Origin: Bactericera cockerelli
Taxonomy: Eukaryota; Arthropoda; Insecta; Hemiptera; Triozidae
Assembly: GCA_024516035.1 (NCBI GenBank)
Contig: CM044959.1
Location: 30,242,189-30,306,188 of the forward strand
DNA: 64,000 nucleotides
Direction: 5' to 3'
Shown in pieces: positions 1 through 12,008 of this stretch (its first letter is position 1; each line of letters starts with the position of its first letter). The translations under genes and the position numbers were made by a program. A model generated the notes under the pieces. That model had not been told where the DNA came from, ran no database searches, and was given only the letters and a program-made list of their open reading frames with translations.

Positions 1-40
1 ACGAGAACTCGTTCCTGCAAATTTTTGTGTCTAACGTTCT

Positions 41-480
41 TTGAGCTCAGTGGTAAGGTACTCGCTTGCCAAGCCGAACATCCCTAGCTGGTTCGATCCC
101 CAGAGCCTATAAAGAATTTGTATTCAAAATTTGGTTCCAGTTTGATTCTAAGGGACACCTTCCAGTGCCTCGTGATGACCCAGCACTTAAAATGGCCGGG
201 GTCCCACTGATTGCAAAATTTAGTCTCGCAGTGTTGCGCAGCATTTCATGCTCCGATTTTTCTTACGACCCAAATGAGATCGAATCCCACTGACTGAAAC
301 AATGCTTCGCAACACTTCGCATCGAAAATTACAACCAAATTTTTATGTTACGCAACGTTGCGAAACTAAATTCTACATTCTGTGGGACTCCAGCTTAAAA
401 CTAAGCCTCGTGGACCTGGGACAGCCCCAGAAATCGCCTACCCTTACCAATACTTTCGTGCTGCGTTTTCTTAATATGTA
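41..480 (+). repeat. tRNA-derived SINE, degenerate
   Basis: The head at 41-106 reads like a tRNA gene. An A-box-like GAGCTCAGTGGTAAGG is followed about 35 bases later by a B box, GGTTCGATCCCC. The sequence after it is non-coding and AT-rich, and repeats short 'gcgaagt/cgcaacg' phrases. The acceptor stem does not close, so I read it as a SINE head and not a working tRNA gene. The 3' limit is a guess. Confidence 0.5.
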
Positions 481-963
481 GGTTTGTAGGTGTGCCCAAT
501 TCTGACCTGCGTATTTAACTTTAGCCAAAAAAGTCGGTTTATAAACAAAATGAAGTAAGTAATTCTTTATGACTTTTGAAAAAAACTGCGCGACATTCCG
601 TTAACGTTGTATTTATTTATAATTTCAATTTTTGAAAAAAAAAAAAGGGTAACATTTGCAAAACTGTGTTTACTTCAAAACAAAAGAGGTGCATATTAAA
701 AAATGAGAATACCCTTTTAATTTCTTTCATGAGATACTTCTGATATAAGTATATACAATGCAAGCCTACTAAAAGCAAACAGAGGATGTTCACTTTTTCA
801 GCATATCTGAGGTAACAAAACATTACATTGGCCCTTTCGTACACAAAAAAATTACAGATAAATACTACGTCACTTGAATTGAAAGAGTATTTGTACGACA
901 TTAAAAAAAAAAGTTTGGAAAGAAAATATGACTATATTAGAGACGTAAAATAATAATAATAAT

Positions 964-1021
964 GCGATTGAAAAAAATAAGTCGGAAGTATTAATACTTC
1001 CGACTTCTTTTTTTCAATCGC
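964..1021. repeat. Near-perfect palindrome
   Basis: Two arms of about 28 bases face each other with almost no loop. The left arm starts gcgattgaaaaaa and continues to the centre at gtattaatac, and the right arm ends tttttcaatcgc. The arms differ only in the length and content of the A/T run. It lies about 130 bases downstream of the FANCI stop codon, so it would be transcribed as a hairpin if the 3' UTR extends through it. The motif cttccga recurs around 8597 and in other repeats here, which suggests a small MITE. Confidence 0.7.
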
Positions 1022-1146
1022 TCTTCTATGTTTTGTTTGGTTTAAAAAAACTTGGACTCAAAAAAGAAATGTTTAGGAATACTAACGGAGTAAGGAAAAG
1101 TCTTTTGAAAATAAGAGTCTAAAATAATTTCGAGACTTGATTTCTT

Positions 1147-4100
1147 CTAATAAGTAGTGCTAGCATTAGATAATGGGTCAGAAGTATCGAGTCTGGATCT
1201 TTTAGGAGATGGTTCCTCATCTTGTGAAGCATCAACATGTTCGTCTCTCTCTTGTTCATTCTCGGCCACATTCTCTTGAATCTTCTTCACATTTAACTTG
1301 TAGTCCCGAGTCTCAACGAGGCGCATTTTCAAAGAACTATCTTTGTTTTTCTTGCTCAGCATCAGAATGAACTTGGCAAAGTTTTCCTGTTCTAGAATCA
1401 CCCTAGGGACCAACTGGTTCACAAATTTAGCATGTTTGGTGACATTTTGAGAATCCATTTCGATTTCGTGAATGAAATCGGCGACCTGGCTAGACAACTT
1501 GGCGCTGACAAACGATACCAAACAGTCAAATTTTGCTTCCTTGTATCCAGTGAGGGAGTTTTTCATATAGTACTTTGCAAGGTTGTTGAGAAGCGTGTAG
1601 CACCGGACGAGAACCCTCAGGCAGCACTGGGTAGCTTCACTAGGCAGCTTGAGATCTGTCACATTCTTAACAATGATAACGATGAGCTGACAAAACTGAA
1701 CGAGTGACTTTTCTTTCTTACTCAACTCTGCTAGTGAATCCTCATTCCTGTACAGTTGTAGAATGTTGTAGTGAGACTTGAGGCGGATGAGGAACCATTC
1801 AATACTACTGATACACTTTATGATATAATCGCAAATAATAGTGAGTATGACAGGCTTCGTATGTTTGTTTATAACTTGGAGCTTGTGACTAGTTTTATGT
1901 TGTTTGCCAAGCTGTAGAGTCACGGTATCAAGTATAGTAATATCGTCTGTATCTCTTAAAGTAAGTGTTAACATGAGATTTACTATTTGTTTACAAATAC
2001 CCTTGTGTTTAATATGGTTTGTTTCACATTTATCAACCACCCACATTCTAATTGGGGAGATGCATTCATTTCCTAGTTTTGTTGTGATTTTGGCCATTGT
2101 GTTAATAGAGACCTCCAGAATGTTGCATACCTCAGTATACTCTGCATCATTCTCCGGTGCTTCCTGGAGTTTGTCCAAGTGAGAACTAATGAGAGTATTG
2201 TAAAATTTGAGCAGAGAGACGACTTGCTTTTTGATTCCTAGTCCAACTTCTCTACCGGTTACTTTGTACAGGAAATCAGGAAACTCTGTGTCGTAATGGT
2301 TAGTGATAAGGTTTATCATAACAAAAAATATATTCAGACACAACCCACTCATCTTACTGTCAAACTCATGCACCCTTTCCCACTCAAGTAGAATTGATTT
2401 GTACAGAAGCTTACTCAAAGCACAAACATCTTTATAAAGGCCTGAACCTTTGCGGTCGCCACTGTGAGAGTCGATACTCTGCAGCACGTGGAGTATGCTA
2501 GACAGAACGTAATGACGTAGCTCTCGTTTTGATCGAATTTTCTGAACAGCTTCTATTGCTACTGTGTCTGATTCTTCATCGAATAAAATCTCGAAGAACC
2601 GAGTGAGTATTTTTAAATCCAGTATAGTCAATGGGAGCTTTATGTTCAAATTGACTTTGTCTTTCTTCACACTCTGACTAACTTTATCATCTGTCTTCTT
2701 AGCACCCGGTTTGGTTTTCGGCAATGAATTTACAAACTCGATGAGTACATTATATTGTTTGAATAGGTTCAGTAATGAATTACTTGTCTCAAGAGTAGAC
2801 TCCAGGTTGAGAGAGAATAGTTTATACGTCATCAGCGCTTCGTAAACACCAAGAGATTGCATAATTACCTCCCGCCTGTAGGTCACTTCCATACTATCCT
2901 CACTTAGCGACAATGTATCCACATTGCACTTGATGAATCGTTCGACAAGAGAGTCCAACTTATTACCAAGAACATCTATTGTAGATGACATATTGGTTTC
3001 GTCATCCTGTGATAAGTTTTGCTTAGCTGTATTGACGAGCTGACCTACTACTAGAAGCAACTCAGACACGGGTTCTTGTAGTATATACTCGCCTCTCTCT
3101 GATAAGGTAACTATCTTATCAAAATGAAGCGGAGGCAGCTGGTCTGGGTCCAACACGTAGAACTGTCGCAAATGCTCGAGGAGGAGTTCCATAGAGCTCA
3201 AAGAGAGCTCTTGGTTCATGTGAACACACTCCATGAAACCTTTGTATAGGGAGCTTCGAACTAGAGCAGGTTGAGTCAAACAACGCCGGAGCACACCTGA
3301 GAAAGTAATATAAACATTAAGAATTATTGTATGCTTCTTTGTGGGTATGCGTATTTTTAGCCAGCCTCCGTGGCGTAACGGTTGTGACTACTGCCCGAAG
3401 TCCAGAGATCCTGAGTTTGATCCCCGGTTGGTGCAGACTTTTCGCACAGAAAATTCTGTTCCCTCCGAACATGTGAGGCTGGCAATTCCGGCCCTACAAA
3501 GGCTGGGTGAGGTTAATGTGTGAGCTGGTACGATTCCCAGCGAATGGAGGGTAAAACCCCCGTCCTGTCTACCTCTAGTCAGGACGTTAAAACCAAATAC
3601 ATAGAATCAATGGACATGAAAGGAGCCTAGACATTGGATTTGGGCGTCCATATAATCCTCTCACCACCGTGATTTAGGTATCAATACCTATCTCACGGAC
3701 ACGGAATTATTATTATGCGTATTTTTGCACCCTTAGAATCAAATGTTTTTGTTTCTAGTCTAATAGCACAATGTATGAAAAACCCCTATTTTTACTTTCC
3801 TTATCCTATCTATAATAAGGAAAGTAATGTTATCACCCAAAATTTACGATGGTCGGTTTTTAGTGCCAAAACACGTTTTAAGCTCCCCCAGAGCCTAAAT
3901 CTAAAGTTTTAGCCATTGATCCATGTGTGTGTAGTGTTGTGTACAATACAAGCTAAAGACTTGAAATTTAGTATGCAGACTTTATTTAGGGAGAGGATGT
4001 GAAATTAAATCACGTGGTACCATTGGATTTTCCATTTTTTCGGATATCGGATTCTACAGCTAGTGTTTAAACTGTAGTCCTTTCAAAGCATGTACATACA

Positions 4101-7100
4101 TGGTTCCGCGAGATTGATCAAAATTCTGTGAGAAAAAATGAACGAGTGGCGGAATTATGGGTAAAAATAAAGGAAAATATAAAAAATATTTAAGGAGAAG
4201 ACAAAGTCCTATAATTAAGCACTAGCCACTAAAATAGTAATATAATAAAACAAAATAGTAATATAATTCACTACTTTTGGTTCACCCTGTAAAAATTAGA
4301 TTTTGTCAAAAAAGTGAGTAAACTCAGGGAATGTCCCTAGTATAGCGAAACAACCACTGACTCACCTAATACTTCCAAGCACACAGCCTCGTTCTTACTA
4401 GCACTCATCTGAGTAGACACCATGGCGCTCTGTTGAGACTGTGAAGAGTGAACGTCCATGATCATCTGAGTGAACAAACTGGGACCTTTCATTTGGTTCA
4501 AGCTGTTCTGACTGTACGAGGAGAGGAGTTGCTTCAGCTGCATCTGTTTCAGAATGTGAAGGAACCCAAACACGGCTGTCTGCTTAACAAAATCATCTTT
4601 TGAGAATAGCATCTTACGCAGCGTCAAAATGAGTGCGTTACGGAAATCAGATTTGAGTTTAGCGATGGGTAGAACGGCGACGATGATTTTCTTAGTGATT
4701 TGATGTGGAAGTCGAAACATAGACTTGATAAGTTCGACGAGGGGTGTAATGTGCTCTTGAGCAGAATAGCAACACATGGAACATATCTGATGCAGTGTGT
4801 CAGTGTACTGGTAATTGAGTTCTCCGCTATACAAGCTCTGGCAGAGACGATGCATCACCTGAGGGTAGACCTGTCTATGTTTCTTGATAAGCAGAATGAT
4901 CATGTAGCGACCACTGCGGCGAATCTTATCCACCACGGACTGACTTAGTTTGGGACTCGAGTTCGTGCACAGGAGTGTAAAACTGATGTTCACCAAACCT
5001 GTAAAACGATCATAAATGTATCTAATCAAATTTATTCTATAAATATGCGATGAGTAAAACATGAAATAGATAATTTCAACAAAGGGTGTAATGTTCAACC
5101 GAGTCCGAACTCAGGAGAGTTTGGACCAGCCTCTGTGGCGTAACGGTTGTGACTACTGCCCTAGTCCAGAGATTCTGAGTTCGATTCCCGGTCGGGGCAG
5201 AATTTTCTAGGCTAGCATTTTCGGCCCAACCCAGACTGGGTAAGGTTAGTGTGGGTAGCTGGTACGATTCCCAATGAAGGAAGGGTAATCAGACCTGACT
5301 ATCGCTCTCAAATCAGGACGTTTAAACCAAATTGAATCAACTGGTCACAATAGATCTATTTAGGTCGCAGTGTTAATTGTAAGGGTTTCACTGAAACCCC
5401 TACAACCAGGTCAGATGATAATAATAACACAAATAACTAGCTCTCTCTCTCTCTCTGTGTCCTATTCCTTAGTTTATCTTAAATTAAGACCTGTTGCAGA
5501 TGGTAATTGGCTAGTTGTTTTACAACTGAAAATAAATTCTGAGCATTAATGAAAAATATTAATCAATCATTAAAATTGGAATACCTTTCAGGACTTTTTC
5601 TTTCACAGCTACACTGCTCTCAATAAGTGTTTTGAACACATGTTCCACATCACAAGCTGTTTCTTCTTGCTCACGAATCCAGCCAGAGTTCAATCTATAC
5701 TCCTGCTCAATAAAGCAGTTTGTAATGATGGATTTAATTATTCGTAATATTTCGGTCTCATACATGGAAATATTAGATAGACTTAATAGCAATGCAAGTA
5801 TGAACGGGTCCAAACAGTTTTGTGGTAAACTTTGAATAGATTTGATCATTTTGATGAGATCTGTCACCAGACTTCGTGAAAATTTAGCACATTCTTCTAT
5901 GTGATAGATGATTACAGACTCTGCTTCAGCAAGATCTGATACATTAGAGCTCTCAATTAGATCTTCCGAATCATCAGATTTGTTAAGTTTGCTATACAAA
6001 TTCTTAACAAGATAATCTCTCAATTTCAAAATAACAAGGTTAGAGTTTCGACTTTTAGTAAAGATTAGAAGTTGGTGGATAAACGGGGGACTTGACTCGG
6101 AGGGATAGGTACTTTCTTTAGGGCAAGGCAGAGGTTTTTCACTATTTTTTCGTGCTCTTCATCAGAGAGGTTAACGTCTATCCACATGCAGGTAAGAGGT
6201 AGTAGAGTGTGAGGATTTAGCTTCATTGCACAAATTGTATTAATGATGAATGTCTTGTATTCTTTACCTGAAGGAGAAACATTGCTAATTATTTACTTAC
6301 ACTACATACAGGAAAATAGTCAATACATAATTATATAAATCTAAATATAATGGTTGACTAATGCCTTTCCATGGACGACCATGGCATTTCCAGCTTTCAC
6401 TCTTATTGTAATTTATGAAATGTAAAAAACCAGTCTTAATCACTCATTGAATACACCAATTTTTTTAAGCTCGTGAAATTTTTTTGCTGAAACTTAATCC
6501 CCCAATAAATTAAGGCTTTCTTGAGATATAGGGTGGGGTGGGACTTTATGGACACCCTGTATATCTAACAAACAAATAATGCCTCTTTTTAAATGATAAA
6601 TAAATATAGTCAGTATTATACAAATTAAAATTATAATCACATAGACAGTATAACAGTGAATAAAATCAAAAATTAAAATAATAATAATCTCACCTGATGT
6701 GCGACTCCCACAATGCTCAAAAAAACTATTTTTTTCCATTATCTCAATGATTTTTGGAATAAAAGTTTTCCAGATCTGTTCAGATAGATTATTGTTTTCA
6801 TGTTCACTGACTCCTCTATCTTTGGCCATGTTACGGATTAAACTCAAACAAATGTCACATAGACCTACAATTTGGTCTGCATTCATAGTCTCTATCACAT
6901 GTACCAGACATATTGCTATATTCAAAATTCTTTTTGAATTTCCTGAACTGACATCACTTGTGTTCGCAACACAAATAACATTTTCAATCAATGTCAAAAT
7001 GGTATTTCCAAGTTCATTACTATTTTTCTTTTCTTTTTTAAGATTACACAGATATTCTTCCAAGTTCTTTTCAAAATTGTCTTTTAAAATGTTTTCTTCA

Positions 7101-7141
7101 ATATAATCTTTAGAAAAAATTATTGCATTCTGTGAAAACAT
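1147..7141 (-). CDS. FANCI: Fanconi anemia group I protein (FANCI), 4 coding exons
   Basis: FANCI pairs with FANCD2 to form the ID2 clamp, which is monoubiquitinated and closes on DNA at interstrand crosslinks and stalled forks. Exons, in transcript order: 7141-6694, 6267-5585, 4998-4366 and 3296-1147. All three junctions are GT-AG and join in phase. The protein would be about 1304 residues, against about 1330 in vertebrates. Aligned landmarks include the block GKEYKTFIINTICAMK, the block KGLVNISFTLL, the monoubiquitination-site region with Lys codon 4583-4585 (DFVKQTAVFGF, equivalent to human K523), an S/TQ cluster just after it (SYSQ, SSQSQQ, STQ) matching the ATR-phosphorylated region, and LRRCLTQ/YKGF opening the last exon. 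The C-terminus ends in an acidic stretch plus a basic PKRSR signal, as expected for a nuclear protein. I chose ATG 7141 because the two upstream in-frame candidates are non-ATG and a stop precedes them. Summed exon length is 3914, one base short of a multiple of three. The reading frame breaks at the C run on the coding strand (6085-6089), where one added C would restore homology. Confidence 0.93.
3359..3713 (+). mobile_element. tRNA-headed SINE in FANCI intron 3, with target-site duplication
   Basis: The element is flanked by a 13-base duplication, tatgcgtattttt, at 3346-3358 and 3714-3726, so its limits are firm. The head at about 3366-3435 has a tRNA-like A box (GTGGCGTAACGG) and B box (TTTGATCCCC). 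The body at 3478-3597 (ggctgggtgaggttaatgtg ... gtcctgtctacc ... caggacgttaaaacc) is shared with other copies in this window. It sits inside an intron and has no coding capacity. Confidence 0.85.
3786..3990 (+). repeat. Fragment of the 'actttccttat' element family
   Basis: It contains the hairpin actttccttat-cctatct-ataataaggaaagt. Further on come phrases close to the family (ttagccattgatcc, gacttgaaatttagtatgcag) that are also seen in the array at 17342-20290 and the element at 21504-22185. It is a diverged partial copy in FANCI intron 3. Confidence 0.6.
5129..5345 (+). mobile_element. tRNA-headed SINE, same family as 3359-3713
   Basis: The head (cagcctctgtggcgtaacgg ... gttcgattcccggtcgg) and body (ccagactgggtaaggttagt ... 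gtgggtagctggtacgattcc ... caggacgtttaaacc) match the copy at 3359. It lies in FANCI intron 2. I could not fix a target-site duplication, so the ends are approximate. A short CT/GT microsatellite follows at about 5442-5460. Confidence 0.75.
6085..6089 (-). other. FANCI: Frame-breaking homopolymer in FANCI exon 2
   Basis: The run of five G here (five C on the coding strand) separates two reading frames that both match FANCI. Upstream the frame ends ...KKVPIPPSQVP. Downstream the homology resumes as PPFIHQLLIFTKS in another frame. A sixth C would make one continuous frame. No plausible intron fits in the few bases between the two homologous blocks. Confidence 0.85.
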
Positions 7142-9000
7142 TTTGTTTTGTATGTGAGATGTTATTTTCAATTGAGTATCTCCTTAAATAAATATCACCT
7201 GAAAAGAATAAAAAGGTTTACTATACTCAATTCCTGACAGTGTAGGTACAAACCTACAAACTAGTTTAAAAATGTCCATTGAAACTGTAGTCAAAATGGA
7301 CATTTATACAAAATTGAAAACTTTCTACCCAGCTGGGATTCAAACTGAGCCTAGTGTGCTACTCCACTTGGCCATGATAACAGGCTGATAAATTATAAGG
7401 CAGGTATTATACCTTTGGAAACATGTTGGTTCTTTTAAAAAGATTTTTATGTAACAAAACTTATTCACAAATCACAAAATAAACATGTTTTACCCACTGC
7501 CATATTGGCAGGATCAAGGAGTTGTTATTCCACTCCTTTGCTGGGATAGAAGACCTTTGCATGAAGGGATGATATTGTAAAGAGATGTTGATATTTAAGG
7601 TCCAAATAAGTTACAGGTAGTTCTGTATCCACATGCGTCTTCTTTTGTTCACAATTAATATGTATGTGTAACCTTGAAATACATATGTGTAATTTCAAAA
7701 GTTTTGCAGAGACAAAAGGCCTCTGCATAAAGTTTTGGAACTTTTGATGTTGACAAGGAAAAGTTTTTCTGTTAATTGGTACTGGTATATATTTGAAGAG
7801 TAGAGATTACTCTACTCTTCTCTAATGGCTTGAGATAAGTGGATGATAGGAAATAGAGAGACAAAATCTCTTTTACCTGGATAAGTGGAATGACTGGGAC
7901 ATACTCCTGTTAAAGTGTAATACCTGGATATGTGAAAGATAAGGGTTGGTCCCTAGCAATTACACACAATTATTATGTATTCAAGATTGATTGTGTTCTT
8001 TTCAAATAGGACCAAGGCAGTTAGAAGTTGACAGTAATGTAGACCTATGTGAAGGTGATGTATTCATAGTTATAACTTTTGAGGAGGTATTACATTTTGA
8101 AACAAATGATCTTTGTGTTTACTTACTGCTTACTGGAGATGGCAAAAGCTAATTATTAATTATCAGTCTGAATGAATGTTTTTAATGTGATAAAACTGCA
8201 GGTAGGTTTTAGGAATGAGCTACTGTGAGATTTGGGACTTGTATAATTAAGAATTCACTAATTCAGAGTAGGTATTCTGCACTTAGAGATAATTTATATT
8301 AATATATTCATTTGTCTCAGCTCAGGTTCACCTTAAAATTATTTTATTTTTTCTTTGAAAAAAAAAAAAATGTTTTTCTGTTTCAAATAGAATTCGAAAT
8401 TCAAATAAGTTCGTTTCACCAGAAAAACCCGCCAATGCGGCCATTTAAAAGAAATCTGTGATCTATAAAAACCATAAATCTGTGGTTCACATGGAGGTAA
8501 ATTTGTAATCAAAGAGCTCATTAAAAATAACTTGACTTGAGTAACAAAAAATCGGAGCAAAAAATTATTTTATTTTTACAAAAACAAACACAATACTTCC
8601 GATTTCCAATATTAGAAATTTCTCGGAAGTAATATTATGCCAATATTATGGACACAATACTTCCTCGTAAATGGTAATCAAAATTAGAATCAAATAGAAC
8701 ACCGTTTTTCCTATATTCTAGATAATCTAGAATTCTAGATTATACAACAAAAAAATGTTTCAGCAAGTTGTGGACCTTATTTTTGTCCAATATTTTGGAT
8801 TTTCTTAAATATCAGAGCTCAATCAAAATTTATTAAAAAATAATCCGAAATCTCATGCATATTATCTTGTGAAGTACAACTCCGATGGAGCTGAAAAGAT
8901 TGTCAAAATGTCCATTTTTGAAAAGTTGAGCTTTATCACTAGCAAACCTTGGGCCCTGTTCGAATATCATCACTTATCCAAATCCCGGATTCTCCTTTTC
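7142..9000. other. Intergenic region upstream of FANCI
   Basis: There is no coding sequence that I can support. A reversed tRNA-like SINE head lies at about 7320-7385: its complement reads tggccaagtggagtagc for the A box and gtttgaatccc for the B box. A diverged AT-rich repeat around 8540-8720 includes cacaatacttccga phrases also found elsewhere in the window. The FANCI promoter should lie just above 7141, but no clear core motif stands out. Confidence 0.5.
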
Positions 9001-9008
9001 AACATAGG

Positions 9009-9560
9009 CACGGACGTCAACGTGGCGGAGTGAGTTAGCCCGCTAGGCGTTCGGCATTGCACACATGGTGTCCTGGGTTCGATCCCCAGCAGAGCAGTAG
9101 TTTTGTGCACTGTACTTGGATGTTCGGGTCCACTCATACTTCGCGATGAAAAATGAGTAGCTGTGTTAATTGCCGTATTTTTCTTTCTAACCAAACGGGA
9201 ATAAAATGAACCAAACTGGAAGCAAGTCATTTTTCTTTTGGAATAGGAAAAATTTCCACTTCCAAAGTTATAAAAAACACGAAAAACGTTAGTTCCAAAG
9301 GATTCGTCAAGATAGCGCCAGTAGAGTTTGCTAACCAAAGTGGAAGTAGAAAATTCTTGCTTCCAGTTCTTTTATAGGTTAAGTCCATTGTTTATCTTTA
9401 AAAGTAACCAAACGCATTTTTCTTTTACGAATGACCTTGGAATAAAATGGAAATATTTGGAAAAAACCTAACCAGGAAATTTTTTCTGGTTAGAAAGAAA
9501 AATACGACTAATGTGAGCAGCGACCAGTGGCGGAATTATAAGCAAAATAAGATAAAATAA
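9009..9560 (+). mobile_element. SINE split by a TIR element
   Basis: The SINE head at 9009-9080 has the tRNA-like phrases gtggcggagtgagttagc and gggttcgatccccagc. Its body (ctgtacttggatgttcgg, ccactcatacttcg, aaaatgagtagctg) runs to 9170. It resumes after 9512 with gtgagcagcgaccagtggcg. The same body is uninterrupted in the copies near 43266, 45885 and 61280. The 9171-9508 gap is a separate inserted element. Confidence 0.8.
9171..9508. mobile_element. 338-bp TIR element inserted into a SINE
   Basis: Terminal inverted repeats read ccgtatttttctttctaacc on the left and ggttagaaagaaaaatacg on the right. TAAT flanks both sides (9167-9170 and 9509-9512), consistent with a target-site duplication. 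The inside carries attcgtcaagatagcgcc, which also forms the arms of the hairpin element at 11190-11372, so the two are related. There is no transposase, so it is non-autonomous. I cannot assign the superfamily securely. Confidence 0.72.
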
Positions 9561-10830
9561 TACGATGTTAAAGATATTATGGAAAAAACCTGTAGTTCTG
9601 CTTTTTTATACAGCCTATTTTTTTTCGCATTTTTACGAATCATACCTAACTAGATGTTACTCCGTACTTTGCAATGGCATAATTTTCTATAGCAAACTAG
9701 CCGTTAACTCGTACTTCGCAATGGAGTATTTTTTACGTTTTATACCTAACTAGATGCTACCCCGTACTTTACAACTGGATATTCTTTATAGGAAACCAGC
9801 TGTCAACCCGTACTTCGCAACGGCGTATTTTCTTCCGTTTCATACCTACCTAGATGTTGCCTTGTACTTTTCAACGGGATAATTTTAATAGCCAACCCGT
9901 ACTTTGAAACGGAGTATTTTATGTTTCATACGTAACTAGATGTTACCCCGTACTTTGCAACTAGATATTTTTTATAGCCTACTAGCGGGTTGAACCCGCC
10001 GCTTCGCCAGCCCATCAAATACACACAACGCACACACATCACACCACACACCCACCCAATCGCACACCCACACTCCACACATAGACAAAATGTCATTTAG
10101 GTTTGAAAAAAAAAACTGAATATTTTTTGTCGCCCATCTATTTTTGTTCTTCCCCGGGGTAGCTCAAGAAAGGCTCATCAGAATTTCGCGATCAATATGT
10201 CAAATGAAAGCCTAACCCTTGCCTAAAACTTTCTCGCTCTGAGTTGATAGGTCATCACTTCAAATTTCGAGAAAAAATGTCATTTAGAACAAAAAACGTG
10301 ATTATTTTACGTGTTACCCATCCATTTTTTTTTACCTTACCCGGCGTAGCTCAAGAACGAGCCGTTCAAGAACGAGCCATTAGAAATTCGCGATCGATAT
10401 GTCAATTGAAAGCTCAAATCTTTGCCTAAAACTTTCTCGCTTTGAGTTGATAGGTCGTCGCGACAAATTTCGAGAAAAAATGTCATTAATGTCAAAAAAA
10501 CGTGATTTTTTTGCGTCACCCACTCATTTTTTATCCTTACTCATTGTAGCTTAACCTTAGGGAAATATAACCTAGCCTAGAAGAATTCCCTGATCCAACT
10601 GGACCTATGTTCAAAATTTCAGGTTTCTCGGTCAAACGGTGTCGATTTGTATAAAGAACATACATACATAGTTACATACACACAAACAGCTTTCTTTTAT
10701 AGATATAGATTCGTCAACCCGTACTTTGAAACGGAGTATTTTTTTACGTTTCATACCTAACTTGATGTTACCCCGTACTTTGAAATGGGATATTTTTAAA
10801 GCCAACTAGTCGCCAGCCCGTACTTCGCAA
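9560..10830. repeat. Diverged tandem repeats of a transposon-derived unit
   Basis: Two repeat types are present. From 9640 to 9985, and again at 10705-10830, phrases such as ctaactagatgttaccccg and gtactttgcaacggagtat recur roughly every 60-90 bases. Between them, a unit of about 160-180 bases starting ggggtagctcaagaa and containing cctaaaactttctcgctctg recurs at about 10140, 10335 and 10530. An AC-rich stretch lies at 10018-10085. The segment ends acatacatacatag and tttatagatatagat, a tail style common in insect retroposons. No ORF is supported. Confidence 0.6.
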
Positions 10831-11035
10831 TCGATAGTTGCGAGCGCAAAGGGCTTACGGCCAATAGCGCCTGGTTATGCAATGTGTTGTGATATTTGCA
10901 CCCTAGTTGAAGAATTTCTTTGGGGGATAAAAATAATAATGCAGATTTATTTATAAAACCAATTTTTATTGAATAAATTGCCGAAGATGTTGAAAACAGT
11001 GGAAAATACAGTATAAATCTGCTACCCAAATTAAC

Positions 11036-11176
11036 ATAACCCAGCCTGGGTTGGGCCAGAATACCAGCATCACAATGTCTTCACCTCAGAGGGTCATACT
11101 CTCATACCTACTCAACTTCAGTGATCCTACGAGAACAGGTACATTCAACGAGCCATCGACACTGGCCAAAATTATT
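11036..11176 (-). mobile_element. 5S rRNA-headed SINE, reverse orientation
   Basis: On the minus strand it reads ggatcactgaagttgagtag, close to the internal control region of 5S rRNA (gatcaccgaagttaagcaac). This is followed by the body ctggcccaacccaggctggg, shared with the SINEs at 3359, 5129 and 30078. It is degenerate. Confidence 0.6.
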
Positions 11177-11189
11177 CTTAGGTCGGGTT

Positions 11190-11372
11190 CTACGAAAAAC
11201 ACCAAACCTAAAAAACACCTGAAAAACATTAGTTCCAAAGTATTCGTCAAGATAGCGCCAGTAGAGTTTAAAACAAAACTCTATTGGCGCTATCTTGACG
11301 AATCCTTTGGAACTAACATTTTTCTTGTTTTTCAGGTGTTTTTCGTAGAACCCGACCTTATTATTTTATTAG
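11190..11372. repeat. Hairpin (inverted-repeat) element
   Basis: Two arms of about 80-85 bases are nearly complementary around a loop of a few bases (aaaac near 11272). Left-arm phrases are ggtcgggttctacgaaaaac and gtcaagatagcgccagtag. The right arm mirrors them (ctattggcgctatcttgacg ... cgtagaacccgacc). The inner-arm sequence is shared with the TIR element at 9171-9508. Confidence 0.85.
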
Positions 11373-11404
11373 TATGATAGTTAGTCATTTAAGAAAATTA
11401 AAGC

Positions 11405-11650
11405 CAGTTTCAATGGCACATTGAATAAACCAGTTCTAATTCAGTCGGTGAAGTTAAGCAACGTCGAGCAAGGCTAGGACTTGGATGAGTGACCTAAGTG
11501 ACATTTAAAGTTCGAACCCTCGTGATGGTTTCTATTCCCGAGCTGGTTGAGCTTAATTTGAGTGGCTGGTTTGTAATTTTCCAGAGTATGTAGGGTGAAA
11601 CCAGCATTCATTTCTCACGTTAAATGTGATAGCATTGTAATGTTACTACG
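11405..11650 (+). mobile_element. 5S rRNA-headed SINE (SINE3-like)
   Basis: At 11441-11494 the sequence follows the 3' half of 5S rRNA: ggtgaagttaagcaacgtcg, then gacttggatgagtgacc. This is the box A / intermediate element / box C region that drives RNA polymerase III internally. A diverged body follows (gctggttgagcttaatttga ... gtgaaaccagcattc). Confidence 0.8.
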
Positions 11651-12008
11651 TTGCCTGTAAAAAGTTAACGCTATTAAATTTGATTGTTAACACTATAACA
11701 TTTGAAAATTTATTAATTTTTAAACTTGTGTATCACCCAGTGGTCAGAATGAAAAAGTAATGAAATTTCTTCGCAAATTTCAACTGGTTCCGAGAAAAAA
11801 TCAGTGATCACAAATTCGTGACCACCCTATATACAAAATATCTATACATTTCCCAATTATGTACTTTTGCCCTCACACATAGGGGAAAATATTTTGGGAA
11901 AAAATATACAGTTCAACTTAAATGCAGTTTAAAGCTCTTCTGAATCCAAAATCCATTAATTTGTTGAAGAGATCTTTTATAAGTCATGATAACTGATCTA
12001 CGTAGAGA

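Noticed and set aside
1147..7141. FANCI as a pseudogene
   Set aside because: There is only one lesion in about 3.9 kb of coding sequence, all splice sites are intact, and two unrelated neighbours show the same type of homopolymer lesion, so sequence error is the better explanation.
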